Below, piece by piece: positions 13,968 to 24,100 of a stretch of DNA of 64,000 nt. Both the position numbers and the translations under genes were made by a program. Numbering within the stretch: position 1 is the stretch's first letter; each line of letters opens with the position of its first letter. The notes under the pieces were generated by a model. That model saw only the letters and a list, made by a program, of their open reading frames with translations. It made no database searches and was not told the origin of the DNA. Origin of the DNA: Auanema rhodensis (taxonomy: Eukaryota > Nematoda > Chromadorea > Rhabditida > Rhabditidae); the NCBI GenBank assembly GCA_964057225.1, contig OZ059899.1, forward strand, positions 9,238,001 to 9,302,000, given 5' to 3'.

Positions 13968-14865
13968 TAAATTTTTTTTATTTCACTTGTCATTCATAAA
14001 AATCGAATTTATTTTTTTCAATGATTTTTTTTTGCAATGTTTCATAAGAATTACACAGTTGAACAAAACGTTTTTTAAGAATTTTCTTTGTTGTCAACAT
14101 ATATATTTTCCTGGAATTCGAAAGCATTTGGGATGGAAATTAGAAAGAAAAGAACTAGTTTTTCCTACTTTAAAACAAACAATAAGAAATAAAATGAAAA
14201 AGATTGTTAGATATCCAATTTAAACTTATACATTTACTTCGATAAAGAGCCTATTAGATTGAAATTTTATGTCTTACAGTTCTCCAACAGAACAGACTGA
14301 TCCTGATTTCTCTATGATTACATAAAACAATATCGAATCTAGTGATATTGTAGAGAAATGTAATGTCAGCTTCATAGCTTTTCTCTTGATTTCTCTCATC
14401 ACAATTGTCTTAGTTTTTTTCTCATAAGAGTTTCTGAAATCTCAGTTAAACAAGGCCGTATATAATTTCCTGGAATTCGAAAGCATTTGGGATGGAATTT
14501 AGAAAAAAAAAGAACTAGTTTTTCCTACTCTAAAACAAACAATAAGAAATAAAATGAAAAAGATTGTTAGATATCCAATTTAAACTTATACATTTACTTC
14601 GATAAAGAGCCTATTAGTTTGAAATTTTATGTCTTACAGTTCTTCAACAGAACAGACTGATCCTGATTTTTCTACGATTACATAAAACTCTCGTTTGATA
14701 TAAAAAAAGGAGAGGAATAACGTTTCCAGGATGTCAAGGATATCGAATCTAGTGATATTGTAGAAAAATGTAATGTCAGCTCCATAGGTTTTCTCCTAAT
14801 TTCTCTCATCACAATTGTCTTAGTTTTTTTTTCTCATAAGAGTTTCTGAAATCTTAGTTGAACAA

Positions 14866-14938
14866 GGCCGCGTGGCGCAATGGATAACGCGTCTGCCTAC
14901 GGAGCAGAAGATTGTAGGTTCGAATCCTGCCGTGGTCG
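14866..14938 (+). tRNA. tRNA-Arg(ACG)
   Basis: Repeat A copy 5, class M flank with the variants shared with 12925, plus a private GAACGAAACG. Confidence 0.97.
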
Positions 14939-15835
14939 TAAATTTTTTTTATTTCACTTGTCATTCATAAAAATCGAATTTATTTTTTTCAATGATTTTT
15001 TTTTTCAATGTGTCATGAGAATTACACAGTTGAACGAAACGTTTTTTAAGAATTTTCTTTGTTGTCAACATATATATTCTCCTGGAATTCGAAAGCATTT
15101 GGGATGGAAATTAGAAAGAAAAGAACTAGTTTTTCCTACTTTAAAACAAACAATAAGAAATAAAATGAAAAAGATTGTTAAATATCCAATTTAAACTTAT
15201 ACATTTACTTCGATAAAGAGCCTATTAGATTGAAATTTTATGTCTTACAGTTCTCCAACAGAACAGACTGATCCTGATTTCTCTATGATTACATAAAACG
15301 ATATCGAATCTAGTGATATTGTAGAGAAATGTAATGTCAGCTTCATAGCTTTTCTCTTGATTTCTCTCATCACAATTGTCTTAGTTTTTTTCTCATAAGA
15401 GTTTCTGAAATCTCAGTTAAACAAGGCCGTATAAAATTTCCTGTAATTCGAAAGAATTTGGGATGGAATTTAGAAAGAAAAGAACTAGTTTTTCCACCTT
15501 TAAAACAAACAATAAGAAATAAAATGAAAAAGATTGTTAGATATCCAATTTAAACTTATACATTTACTTCGATAAAGAGCCTATTAGTTTGAAATTTTAT
15601 GTCTTACAGTTCTCCAACAGAACAGACTGATCCTGATTTTTCTACGATTACATAAAACTCTCGTTTGATATAAAAAAAGGAGAGGAATAACGTTTCCAGG
15701 ATGTCAAGGATATCGAATCTAGTGATATTGTAGAAAAATGTAATGTCAGCTCCATAGGTTTTCTCCTAATTTCTCTCATCACAATTGTCTTAGTTTTTTT
15801 TTCTCATAAGAGTTTCTGAAATCTTAGTTGAACAA

Positions 15836-15908
15836 GGCCGCGTGGCGCAATGGATAACGCGTCTGCCTACGGAGCAGAAGATTGTAGGTTCGAATCCTGC
15901 CGTGGTCG
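15836..15908 (+). tRNA. tRNA-Arg(ACG)
   Basis: Reference gene body with a class K flank (CATAAAAATTACAC), a class otherwise found only in the right arm (38723 onward). Followed by a long relic at 16446; spacing to the next gene is 1021 bp. Confidence 0.97.
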
Positions 15909-16856
15909 TAAATTTTTTTCATTTCACTTGTCATTCATAAAAATCGAATTTATTTTTTTCAATGATTTTTTTTTGCAATGTGTCATAAAAATTACACAGT
16001 TGAACAAAACGTTTTTTAAGTGTTTTCTTTGTTGTCAACATATATATTTTCCTGGAATTCGAAAGCATTTAGGATGGAAATTAGAAAGAAAAGAACTAGT
16101 TTTTCCTACTTTAAAACAAACAATAAGAAATAAAATGAAAAAGATTGTTAGATATCCAATTTAAACTTATACATTTACTTCGATAAAGAGCCTATTAGAT
16201 TGAAATTTTATGTCTTACAGTTCTCCAACAGAACAGACTGATCCTGATTTCTCTATGATTACATAAAACTCCCGTTTGATATAAAAAAAGGAGAGGAATA
16301 ACGTTTCCAGGATGTCAAGGATATCGAATCTAGTGATATTGTAGAAAAATGTAATGTCAGCTCCATAGGTTTTCACCTAACTTCTCTCATCACAATTGTT
16401 TTAGTTTTTTTTCTCATAAGAGTTTCTGAAATCTTAGGTGAACAAGGCCGTATATAATTTCCTGGAATTCGAAAGCATTTGGGATGGAATTTAGAAAAAA
16501 AAGAACTAGTTTTTCCTACTTTAAAACAAACAATAAGAAATAAAATGAAAAAGATTGTTAGATATCCAATTTAAACTTATACATTTACTTCGATAAAGAG
16601 CCTATTAGTTTGAAATTTTATGTCTTACAGTTCTCCAACAGAACAGACTGATCCTGATTTTTCTACGATTACATAAAACTCTCGTTTGATATAAAAAAAG
16701 GAGAGGAATAACGTTTCCAGGATGTCAAGGATATCGAATCTAGTGATATTGTAGAAAAATGTAATGTCAGCTCCATAGGTTTTCTCCTAATTTCTCTCAT
16801 CACAATTGTCTTAGTTTTTTTTTCTCATAAGAGTTTCTGAAATCTTAGTTGAACAA

Positions 16857-16929
16857 GGCCGCGTGGCGCAATGGATAACGCGTCTGCCTACGGAGCAGAA
16901 GATTGTAGGTTCGAATCCTGCCGTGGTCG
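16857..16929 (+). tRNA. tRNA-Arg(ACG)
   Basis: Last class F copy in the window; a short relic follows at 17416. Confidence 0.97.
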
Positions 16930-17826
16930 TAAATTTTTTTTATTTCACTTGTCATTCATAAAAATCGAATTTATTTTTTTCAATGATTTTTTTTTGCAAT
17001 GTTTCATAAGAATTACACAGTTGAACAAAACGTTTTTTAAGAATTTTCTTTGTTGTCAACATATATATTTTCCTGGAATTCGAAAGCATTTGGGATGGAA
17101 ATTAGAAAGAAAAGAACTAGTTTTTCCTACTTTAAAACAAACAATAAGAAATAAAATGAAAAAGATTGTTAGATATCCAATTTAAACTTATACATTTACT
17201 TCGATAAAGAGCCTATTAGATTGAAATTTTATGTCTTACAGTTCTCCAACAGAACAGACTGATCCTGATTTCTCTATGATTACATAAAACAATATCGAAT
17301 CTAGTGATATTGTAGAGAAATGTAATGTCAGCTTCATAGCTTTTCTCTTGATTTCTCTCATCACAATTGTCTTAGTTTTTTTCTCATAAGAGTTTCTGAA
17401 ATCTCAGTTAAACAAGGCCGTATATAATTTCCTGGAATTCGAAAGCATTTGGGATGGAATTTAGAAAAAAAAGAACTAGTTTTTCCTACTTTAAAACAAA
17501 CAATAAGAAATAAAATGAAAAAGATTGTTAGATATCCAATTTAAACTTATACATTTACTTCGATAAAGAGCCTATTAGTTTGAAATTTTATGTCTTACAG
17601 TTCTTCAACAGAACAGACTGATCCTGATTTTTCTACGATTACATAAAACTCTCGTTTGATATAAAAAAAGGAGAGGAATAACGTTTCCAGGATGTCAAGG
17701 ATATCGAATCTAGTGATATTGTAGAAAAATGTAATGTCAGCTCCATAGGTTTTCTCCTAATTTCTCTCATCACAATTGTCTTAGTTTTTTTTTCTCATAA
17801 GAGTTTCTGAAATCTTAGTTGAACAA

Positions 17827-17899
17827 GGCCGCGTGGCGCAATGGATAACGCGTCTGCCTACGGAGCAGAAGATTGTAGGTTCGAATCCTGCCGTGGTCG
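17827..17899 (+). tRNA. tRNA-Arg(ACG)
   Basis: Class V flank (GCAATGTGTCATAAG), the type that dominates the right arm. The next gene follows at 611 bp with no relic between. Confidence 0.97.
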
Positions 17900-18437
17900 T
17901 AAATTTTTTTTATTTCACTTGTCATTCATAAAAATCGAATTTATTTTTTTCAATGATTTTTTTTTGCAATGTGTCATAAGAATTACACAGTTGAACAAAA
18001 CGTTTTTTAAGAATTTTCTTTGTTGTCAACATATATATTTTCCTGGAATTCGAAAGCATTTGGGATGGAAATTAGAAAGAAAAGAACTAGTTTTTCCTAC
18101 TTTAAAACAAACAATAAGAAATAAAATGAAAAAGATTGTTAGATATCCAATTTAAACTTATACATTTACTTCGATAAAGAGCCTATTAGATTGAAATTTT
18201 ATGTCTTACAGTTCTCCAACAGAACAGACTGATCCTGATTTCTCTATGATTACATAAAACTCCCGTTTTATATGAAAAAAGGAGAGGAATAACGTTTCCA
18301 GGATGTCAAGGATATCGAATCTAGTGATATTATAGAGAAATGTAATGTCAGCTTCATAGCTTTTCTCTTGATTTCTCTCATCACAATTGTCTTAGTTTTT
18401 TTTCCTCATAAGAGTTTCTGAAATCTTAGTTGAACAA

Positions 18438-18510
18438 GGCCGCGTGGCGCAATGGATAACGCGTCTGCCTACGGAGCAGAAGATTGTAGGTTCGATTCCT
18501 GCCGTGGTCG
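18438..18510 (+). tRNA. tRNA-Arg(ACG), T-loop variant
   Basis: T loop reads TTCGATT instead of TTCGAAT (A to T at 18496), a position the B-box consensus tolerates. Class S flank (GAATTTCACAGTTTAAC, TTTTGCTGG). Last tRNA before the retrotransposon; a relic at 19048 lies between. Confidence 0.95.
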
Positions 18511-19385
18511 TAAATTTTTTTTATTTCACTTGTCATTCATAAAAATCGAATTTATTTTTTTCAATGATTTTTTTTTGCAATGTGTCATAAGAATTTCACA
18601 GTTTAACAAAACGTTTTTTAAGAAGTTTTTTTGTTGTCAACATATATATTTTGCTGGAATTCGGAAGCATTTGGGATGGAAATTAGAAAGAAAAGAACTA
18701 GTTTTTCCTACTTTAAAACAAACAATAAGAAATAAAATGAAAAAGATTGTTAGATATCCAATTTGAACTTATACATTTACTTCGATAAAGAGCCTATTAG
18801 ATTGAAATTTTATGTCTTACAGTTCTCCAACAGAACAGACTGATCCTGATTTTTCTACGATTACATAAAACTCTCGTTTGATATAAAAAAAGGAGAGGAA
18901 TAACGTTTCCAGGATGTCAAGGATATCGAATCTAGTGATATTGTAGAAAAATGTAATGTCAGCTCCATAGGTTTTCACCTAACTTCTCTCATCACAATTG
19001 TTTTAGTTTTTTTTCTCATAAGAGTTTCTGAAATCTTAGGTGAACAAGGCCGTATATAATTTCCTGGAATTCGAAAGCATTTGGGATGGAATTTAGAAAA
19101 AAAAGAACTAGTTTTTCCTACTTTAAAACAAACAATAAGAAATAAAATGAAAAAGATTGTTAGATATCCAATTTAAACTTATACATTTACTTCGATAAAG
19201 AGCCTATTAGTTCGAAATTTTATGTCTTACAGTTCTCCAACAGAACAGACTGATCCTGATTTTTCTACGATTACATAAAACTCTCGTTTGATATAAAAAA
19301 AGGAGAGGAATAACGTTTCCAGGATGTCAAGGATATCGAATCTAGTGATATTGTAGAAAAATGTAATGTCAGCTCTATAGGTTTT

Positions 19386-19390
19386 CTCCT
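19386..19390 (+). other. Target site duplication, left copy
   Basis: CTCCT directly before the 5' LTR. The uninterrupted array reads GGTTTTCTCCTAATTT at this spot, confirming the target. Confidence 0.95.
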
Positions 19391-19414
19391 TGTCGCGATA
19401 AGCGAGTGAGTTTG

Positions 19415-19420
19415 TATAAA
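19415..19420 (+). promoter_or_regulatory. TATA box in 5' LTR
   Basis: TATAAA 24 bp inside the LTR, the likely core promoter of the genomic transcript. The same motif is at 28826-28831 in the 3' LTR. Transcription start not determinable by eye. Confidence 0.6.
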
Positions 19421-19457
19421 TTTTATCTTCAACAATTGTTTTATTTGTCTCTCCTGT

Positions 19458-19490
<33 letters not shown>

Positions 19491-19669
19491 TCTTTCTTCT
19501 TTCTTCTAACTTCCTAAGTAATTTTTATCCATACCACATGTTGTGTTATACATGTGGCATGACTAACTCTTTGTTTCAGGCTGACGACCGCCCACGAGAA
19601 GAGACCAGTCTTACATTTTCAACGTTCGCAGTCAGTGATTTTATTCCGTGCTTGTCTTGTTAATTCATC

Positions 19670-19675
19670 AATAAA
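19670..19675 (+). promoter_or_regulatory. Polyadenylation signal in 5' LTR
   Basis: AATAAA followed by a pyrimidine-rich stretch. The functional copy for the element transcript would be its counterpart at 29087-29092. Confidence 0.5.
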
Positions 19676-19743
19676 CCCTTTTCTACATATTCGCTTTGTG
19701 TTTTACTTCCAACCATACTATACACTTGTGGTATATCGCCACA

Positions 19744-20031
19744 AATTGGTGCATCGGCTAGTTTAGATCTTAGCCGCTTTAAGTCCCGCGTGGCAGGTGA
19801 GATACAAGTCGAACCAAGCGTGTTTGTGCAAAAAACATACTTAATAAAAATCGTGGCGATCATAAGTCCACGTCAAGTCACACCAAACAGACTTGAACAA
19901 TAAGCAAACTCTGAAATTAGAAACAGAGGTTTCAATTTCCTTACGTTCACATATACTGTGATCACCAAACAAACAAAGAAAAAAGAAAACAAAAAAGGAA
20001 TATAAGCATTATTCCTACATCTACAACAAAA
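19744..20031 (+). other. Retrotransposon 5' leader
   Basis: Noncoding leader from LTR to gag ATG. Besides the primer site it contains GCAG|GTGAGAT (GT at 19797-19798), close to a consensus 5' splice site and suitable as donor for subgenomic RNAs. It also contains a perfect 7-bp hairpin, AGGAATA/TATTCCT with a 7-nt loop (19996-20016), ending 15 bases before the ATG. Splicing and any packaging role are inference. Confidence 0.6.
19747..19758 (+). promoter_or_regulatory. Primer binding site, tRNA-Gly type
   Basis: TGGTGCATCGGC, three bases after the LTR, is complementary to a tRNA 3' end ...GCCGATGCA plus CCA. That end fits animal tRNA-Gly genes beginning GCATCGG. It does not match the tRNA-Arg of the surrounding array, whose 3' end is ...CGTGGTCG. 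Confidence 0.8.
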
Positions 20032-21176
20032 ATGTCACTCCTTTTTGTCAATCATATCAAACAATCTAACCAGTTTCTTGGAGAACTGCTTACACGATAC
20101 GAGATGGAAGTGAAGGACCTTCCTGGTATTCTGGTAGATTGCGACTTCCACACTGAGGAAGAAGAGGAAACCCTCTCTTGCCTTATCATTCGCTGGACAA
20201 AAGTCCAACACCAATTCAAAGAATCGTTGAAAAATCATCAAGATAACAAGAAAAAATTCCAAAAATTTTAAGAAGCATCAAACAAAACGCTTCGTAAAGC
20301 ATTAGACGAACAGTACATCGCCTTCACATCCGATGAAGACTTTGAACCCAACATTAAAAAGGTTCAAAACGCCATTATTGAGCTTGACGAACACATCATG
20401 AAAGCCGAACGCATACTTAGAAAGCTGAGAAAAACGCTTCATAAGAATGAATCTGAGCACAACAGCAATTGCTCAACAGAAAACAATGAAACAGAAAACA
20501 AATCGAATGATCAATTTCTGGAAATTATCAAGTCATTCCTACACATCCAACAAACTAGCATCCAAAAACCAGCGATGTCGCTACCTACATTTGATGGCAA
20601 ACCAGAGAACTTCAAATCATTCTGGGGCCGTTTTGATAGACTTGTTCATGATAATGAACAGTTTACAACCTTAGAAAAGGTAAACCTACTCTGTGAAAGC
20701 CTCAAAGGCGATTCACAAATAGCAATCAGAGGAATAGAACCCTCTGCTCAAAATTATGAGCTCATGCGTGAAGCATTAGTTTCTGAATTTGGAGACTATT
20801 CGTCGGATATCAACTCTCTTTTAACACAACTACGTAATTTGAGATTTGCAAGCAATAATGCAAAATCATGTAAAGAAACATTTGGGGAAACCAAGGCACT
20901 TATCAGGCAAATTGAAGCAGCCGGAGCTACAGTATCCCGCGAAATGTGTACCGCGATGATTCTCAACAAATTCCCATACCACATCGTGGAAGACATTCTA
21001 ATTTATCCAAACAACTACCATTCCACTAAAGAAATGCTGACAGCTGTAGACCACAAAATCTATTCCTTTTTTCTAAAAGAACAAACAAGAAATAGTCATG
21101 AACAAAAGTTTCGAAATCCCAAAGAGAATGTCACATCTGTAGCACATAAAGAAAACTCCGTAGAACAACGGAAAAC
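20032..21176 (+). pseudogene. gag: gag, interrupted by a stop codon and a frame change
   Basis: Gag structural protein frame, expected to form the particle core and bind the RNA. The ATG at 20032 sits in ACAAAAATGTC. The frame stops at a TAA at 20269-20271, then the same frame continues open past it (a later in-frame ATG is at 20398). A DUF1759-like core follows at about 20578-20800 (LPTFDGKPENFKSFW at its start, NYELMREAL near its end), typical of BEL/Pao Gag. The zinc knuckles lie in another frame (that of pol): a shift of -1 is needed between 21150, where the pol frame opens, and about 21176. Beyond that, the gag frame to 21456 is out-of-frame reading. I saw no canonical in-frame slippery heptamer, so an indel, or an assembly error in the A-runs there, is likelier than programmed shifting. 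Confidence 0.75.
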
Positions 21177-24100
21177 CCAAACTGGCCATGTGTTTTCTGC
21201 GACTCATCCGAACATCGCTTTTATCATTGCACCACATTTGAAACACCAGAGAAAAGAAGACACCGCATCCGCGGAAAGGCCATCTGTTGGATTTGTTTTT
21301 CCGAGAAACACAAAAGTTCCGAATGCAGAAAACAAAAATGTCGAAATTGCCAAGGAGACCATAATTCCTCCTTGTGCTCACAAGGAAGAAAAAACGTGCA
21401 AAATATCCAAAAAGATAAAGAAACTCCCACAATTAAAAAAGATCAGGCTTTACTGATCACCACAGAAGAATTATTGAATAAAAAAACAACAGAATATAAA
21501 CAAGAATCTGACACTAATAATCGAATCCCTACTGAGGCACTTAATGCACCAGTATCGCTTAATCACATTGCCGACACACATAATATTGAAGAAAGTCAAG
21601 TAATATTACGAACAGCAATGGCGAACATATACAACCACAATAGTAAAAAATATGAGCAAGTACGCATGCTCATAGATGAAGGATCCATGAGATCTTTTAT
21701 ATCCAAGGACTTATCCACTAAGTTAGGATTGCCCATCCTTGGTTCTCAAAAGAAAACCTTTTACGGTATCGGAGCATTGTCCGAAACGCACGAAGTTCAG
21801 GACGTAAAGGTAATTATTGGAACCTCAAGTGGATCCCTTATCGTAACAAAACTATTCACCAAACCCATGTTAACCACACCCATACGTTGTCCAAAACTAT
21901 CTAAAGAAGACTTGAAATTTATAAAGACAAGAAAAATAAAATTAGCCAATCCACAAACAAACGGAGAATCATTTACTCCGGATATACTGATAGGTATGGA
22001 TAGATACAAACTGTTCATGCATTTAAACGAAGAAACCGAACTCCCCTCACGTATGAGATTGAAAAATTCGGTATTCGGCCACATGATACATGGAGAAGCT
22101 CCTCTTCCCGATGATAATACACAACAAGAAGTAATATTATGCTCTACAGTAGAAGAAATAACAAAAGAAACCTCTCATAAAGAACTCCTCACTAATCTGT
22201 TTGAACTGGATTCTATCGGCATCAATACAGAAAATGCCAACGCAGACCGCACTATTGATTACTATGAAGAATACTCAAAAGATATAAAAATTGAGAACAA
22301 CCGCATTATTGCACCGTTCCCGTTAAAAAATAACTTCAAAAATCTTAAAAACAACAAAATGCCCGCGTACCATAGATTCGTATCCCTATGGCGAAAGTTA
22401 CTGCACAATCCAGAAATGCTCTCACACTATACTACAACCATTGAAAGTTACCTCAAAGATAACATTGTCGAACAAATTCCCAACAATCACCAGGAGCCTT
22501 TAGAGTTTTATATGCCCCACCATGGGGTTTGGAAGCCCAGCAAGGCTAACCCTCTCAGAATCGTTTTTGACGCCTCCGCTAAACAGAAAGACAGCCCATC
22601 GTTGAATGAGATAATACACACAGGACGATCATTTATCACATATATACACGACATCATGATCTCCTGCAGAACAAGACCAATATTAATAACATGCGATATC
22701 AAAGCCGCATTTTTACAAATACAACTGACAGAGAATCACAAAAATCTATGCAAATTCTTTTGGATAAAAAACAAAGAATACCCAATATCTCACAATAATA
22801 TCATAACCCTTCGATTCAACAGATTACCGTTCGGTATCACTGCATCCCCCAGCGTATTGAACATGGGCATAAAATGGTTCTTAGAATCAAAAGTAGACAA
22901 CCCATTAGCTATGGAAATACTGAACAACTTATACGTTGACAATATCATTCTTACAGCAAATACAACAGCAGAAGCTATAAAGAAATGTAAAGAAACCCAA
23001 AAACTATTTACAGAAATAAACATGCATGTTCGCGAATTCTTGTCAAACGACGAACAAGTAATACAGAACCTTCCTGAAGAAGACAGATATCCGAACATGA
23101 CAACCAAAATACTTGGCATATCTTTTAATAAAGAACACGACTCCTTCATTATCCCAATAAAAATAACAACGACTCACACAAGTTACACCAAGAGAATTCT
23201 ACTCAGTCAGCTACACTCAATATTTGATCCCATTGGATTAGCAGCACCATTACTGTTACCTCTGAAACTTATCTTGCGAGAAATCATAAACACAAAATTA
23301 TCATGGGACCAACCCATTGAATCAGATAATATCAAACAATGGGAACAACATATTAATCACATTAACAATCAGCAATTGACCATGAAAAGATATTTTAAAT
23401 TCTCTGAACATAAAACACAGTTATGGGTCTTTGCTGACGCAAGCAACCAAGCCATGGCCGCATGTTCATATTTCCAAACAAACGAGCAGATTAGTTCTCT
23501 GCTCAACGGTAAATCCCGCGTAGCACCCAAAAATAAGACCACAATTCCTCGATTAGAATTATTAGCCATCCGCTTAGCAGTACGAATGGCATTAGCTATT
23601 GTAACCATATGCCCGAAAGTGGCAAAAGTCAACATTGTAAGCGATAGCAACATCGCGCTATCATGGATTATTTCTCTAAAATCCCTCCCACTGTTCATTA
23701 AAAATCAAACAAACATTATAAATAAACAGCTACACCAAATCAAACAAGTATGTTGCAATGTAGAATTACATCATGTACAAACCTCGTACAATACTGCAGA
23801 CATCGGATCCCGAGGTGCAGACATCGAGAAACTACAAGATTCCGACTGGATAAAGGGTCCACATTGGTTAACTAAACTTTCCGCTCATAACCCTCTGACA
23901 TCATTCGGCTCGCCTAAGAACTCTAACAGGAATAACGCAGAATCAGAATCGGAGCATCACAATGTGGTCCACATAATTATAGACAATCTTCCAACCGATG
24001 ATATTTGGAACATTCGTGAAAACTATGATGATGTGATCAAAACAATGACAACCGTAGGAAAATTATTCAAAAAATGGTTTCTTAAAGTCCATCCTAACAA

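Larger units (their letters stand above)
6132..15835 (+). repeat. Higher-order repeat A, period about 1941 bp, five copies
   Basis: Each copy is a four-unit block: tRNA with flank TGTTTCATAAG, relic, tRNA with flank TGTGTCATGAG, relic. Copies start at 6132, 8073, 10014, 11954 and 13895. Copies 3 to 5 share a variant relic (CTACTCTAAAAC after a 9-A run). Copies 4 and 5 also share ATATTCTCCTGG, TTAAATATCC and TTCCACCTTT. The nested sharing implies successive block duplication with the newest copies at the right. Confidence 0.92.
1..19390 (+). repeat. tRNA-Arg macrosatellite, left arm
   Basis: Head-to-tail AT-rich units, all in one orientation, beginning mid-unit at base 1. It holds 18 intact tRNA genes and 22 relic units without a tRNA. 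Relic junctions (first base of the retained GGCCG) are at 813, 1223, 2243, 2602, 3012, 3981, 4392, 5362, 5721, 6691, 7661, 8633, 9603, 10573, 11544, 12513, 13484, 14454, 15425, 16446, 17416 and 19048. Intact units are about 610 bp; relics are about 410 bp, or about 360 bp where a further 51-bp upstream block is missing. No protein-coding gene is supported: the repeated short frames run through the tRNA gene itself. All stretches over 300 bases between tRNA genes here consist of relic units and unit flanks. Confidence 0.97.
19391..19743 (+). repeat. 5' LTR (353 bp)
   Basis: Begins TGTCGCGATAAG and ends TATCGCCACA. Identical by eye to the 3' LTR except for the CT microsatellite, (CT)13 here at 19465-19490 against (CT)16 there. 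TATAAA lies only 24 bp from the LTR start and AATAAA about 280 bp in, so U3 is unusually short. TTTCAG|G at 19574-19580 resembles a nematode-style 3' splice site. The 85-codon open frame across the LTR is not considered a gene. Confidence 0.96.

Noticed and set aside
1..19390. CRISPR-like regular repeats
   Set aside because: Units are hundreds of bases long, contain tRNA genes and have no unique spacers.
19406..19663. 85-87-codon frame in both LTRs (19406 and 28817)
   Set aside because: Passes through the CT microsatellite and across promoter and poly(A) signals. A low-complexity LTR frame, not a gene.
19747..19758. Hypothesis that the element uses the local tRNA-Arg as primer
   Set aside because: The primer site matches a tRNA-Gly 3' end; the array's tRNA-Arg ends differently.
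21150..21176. Programmed -1 frameshift at a canonical slippery heptamer
   Set aside because: No XXXYYYZ heptamer lies in the correct frame in this interval, and the shift would fall upstream of the Gag knuckles.
21177..21456. Continuation of the gag frame beyond the frame change
   Set aside because: The overlapping pol frame carries the zinc knuckles with correct Cys and His spacing; the gag frame has no such motifs there.
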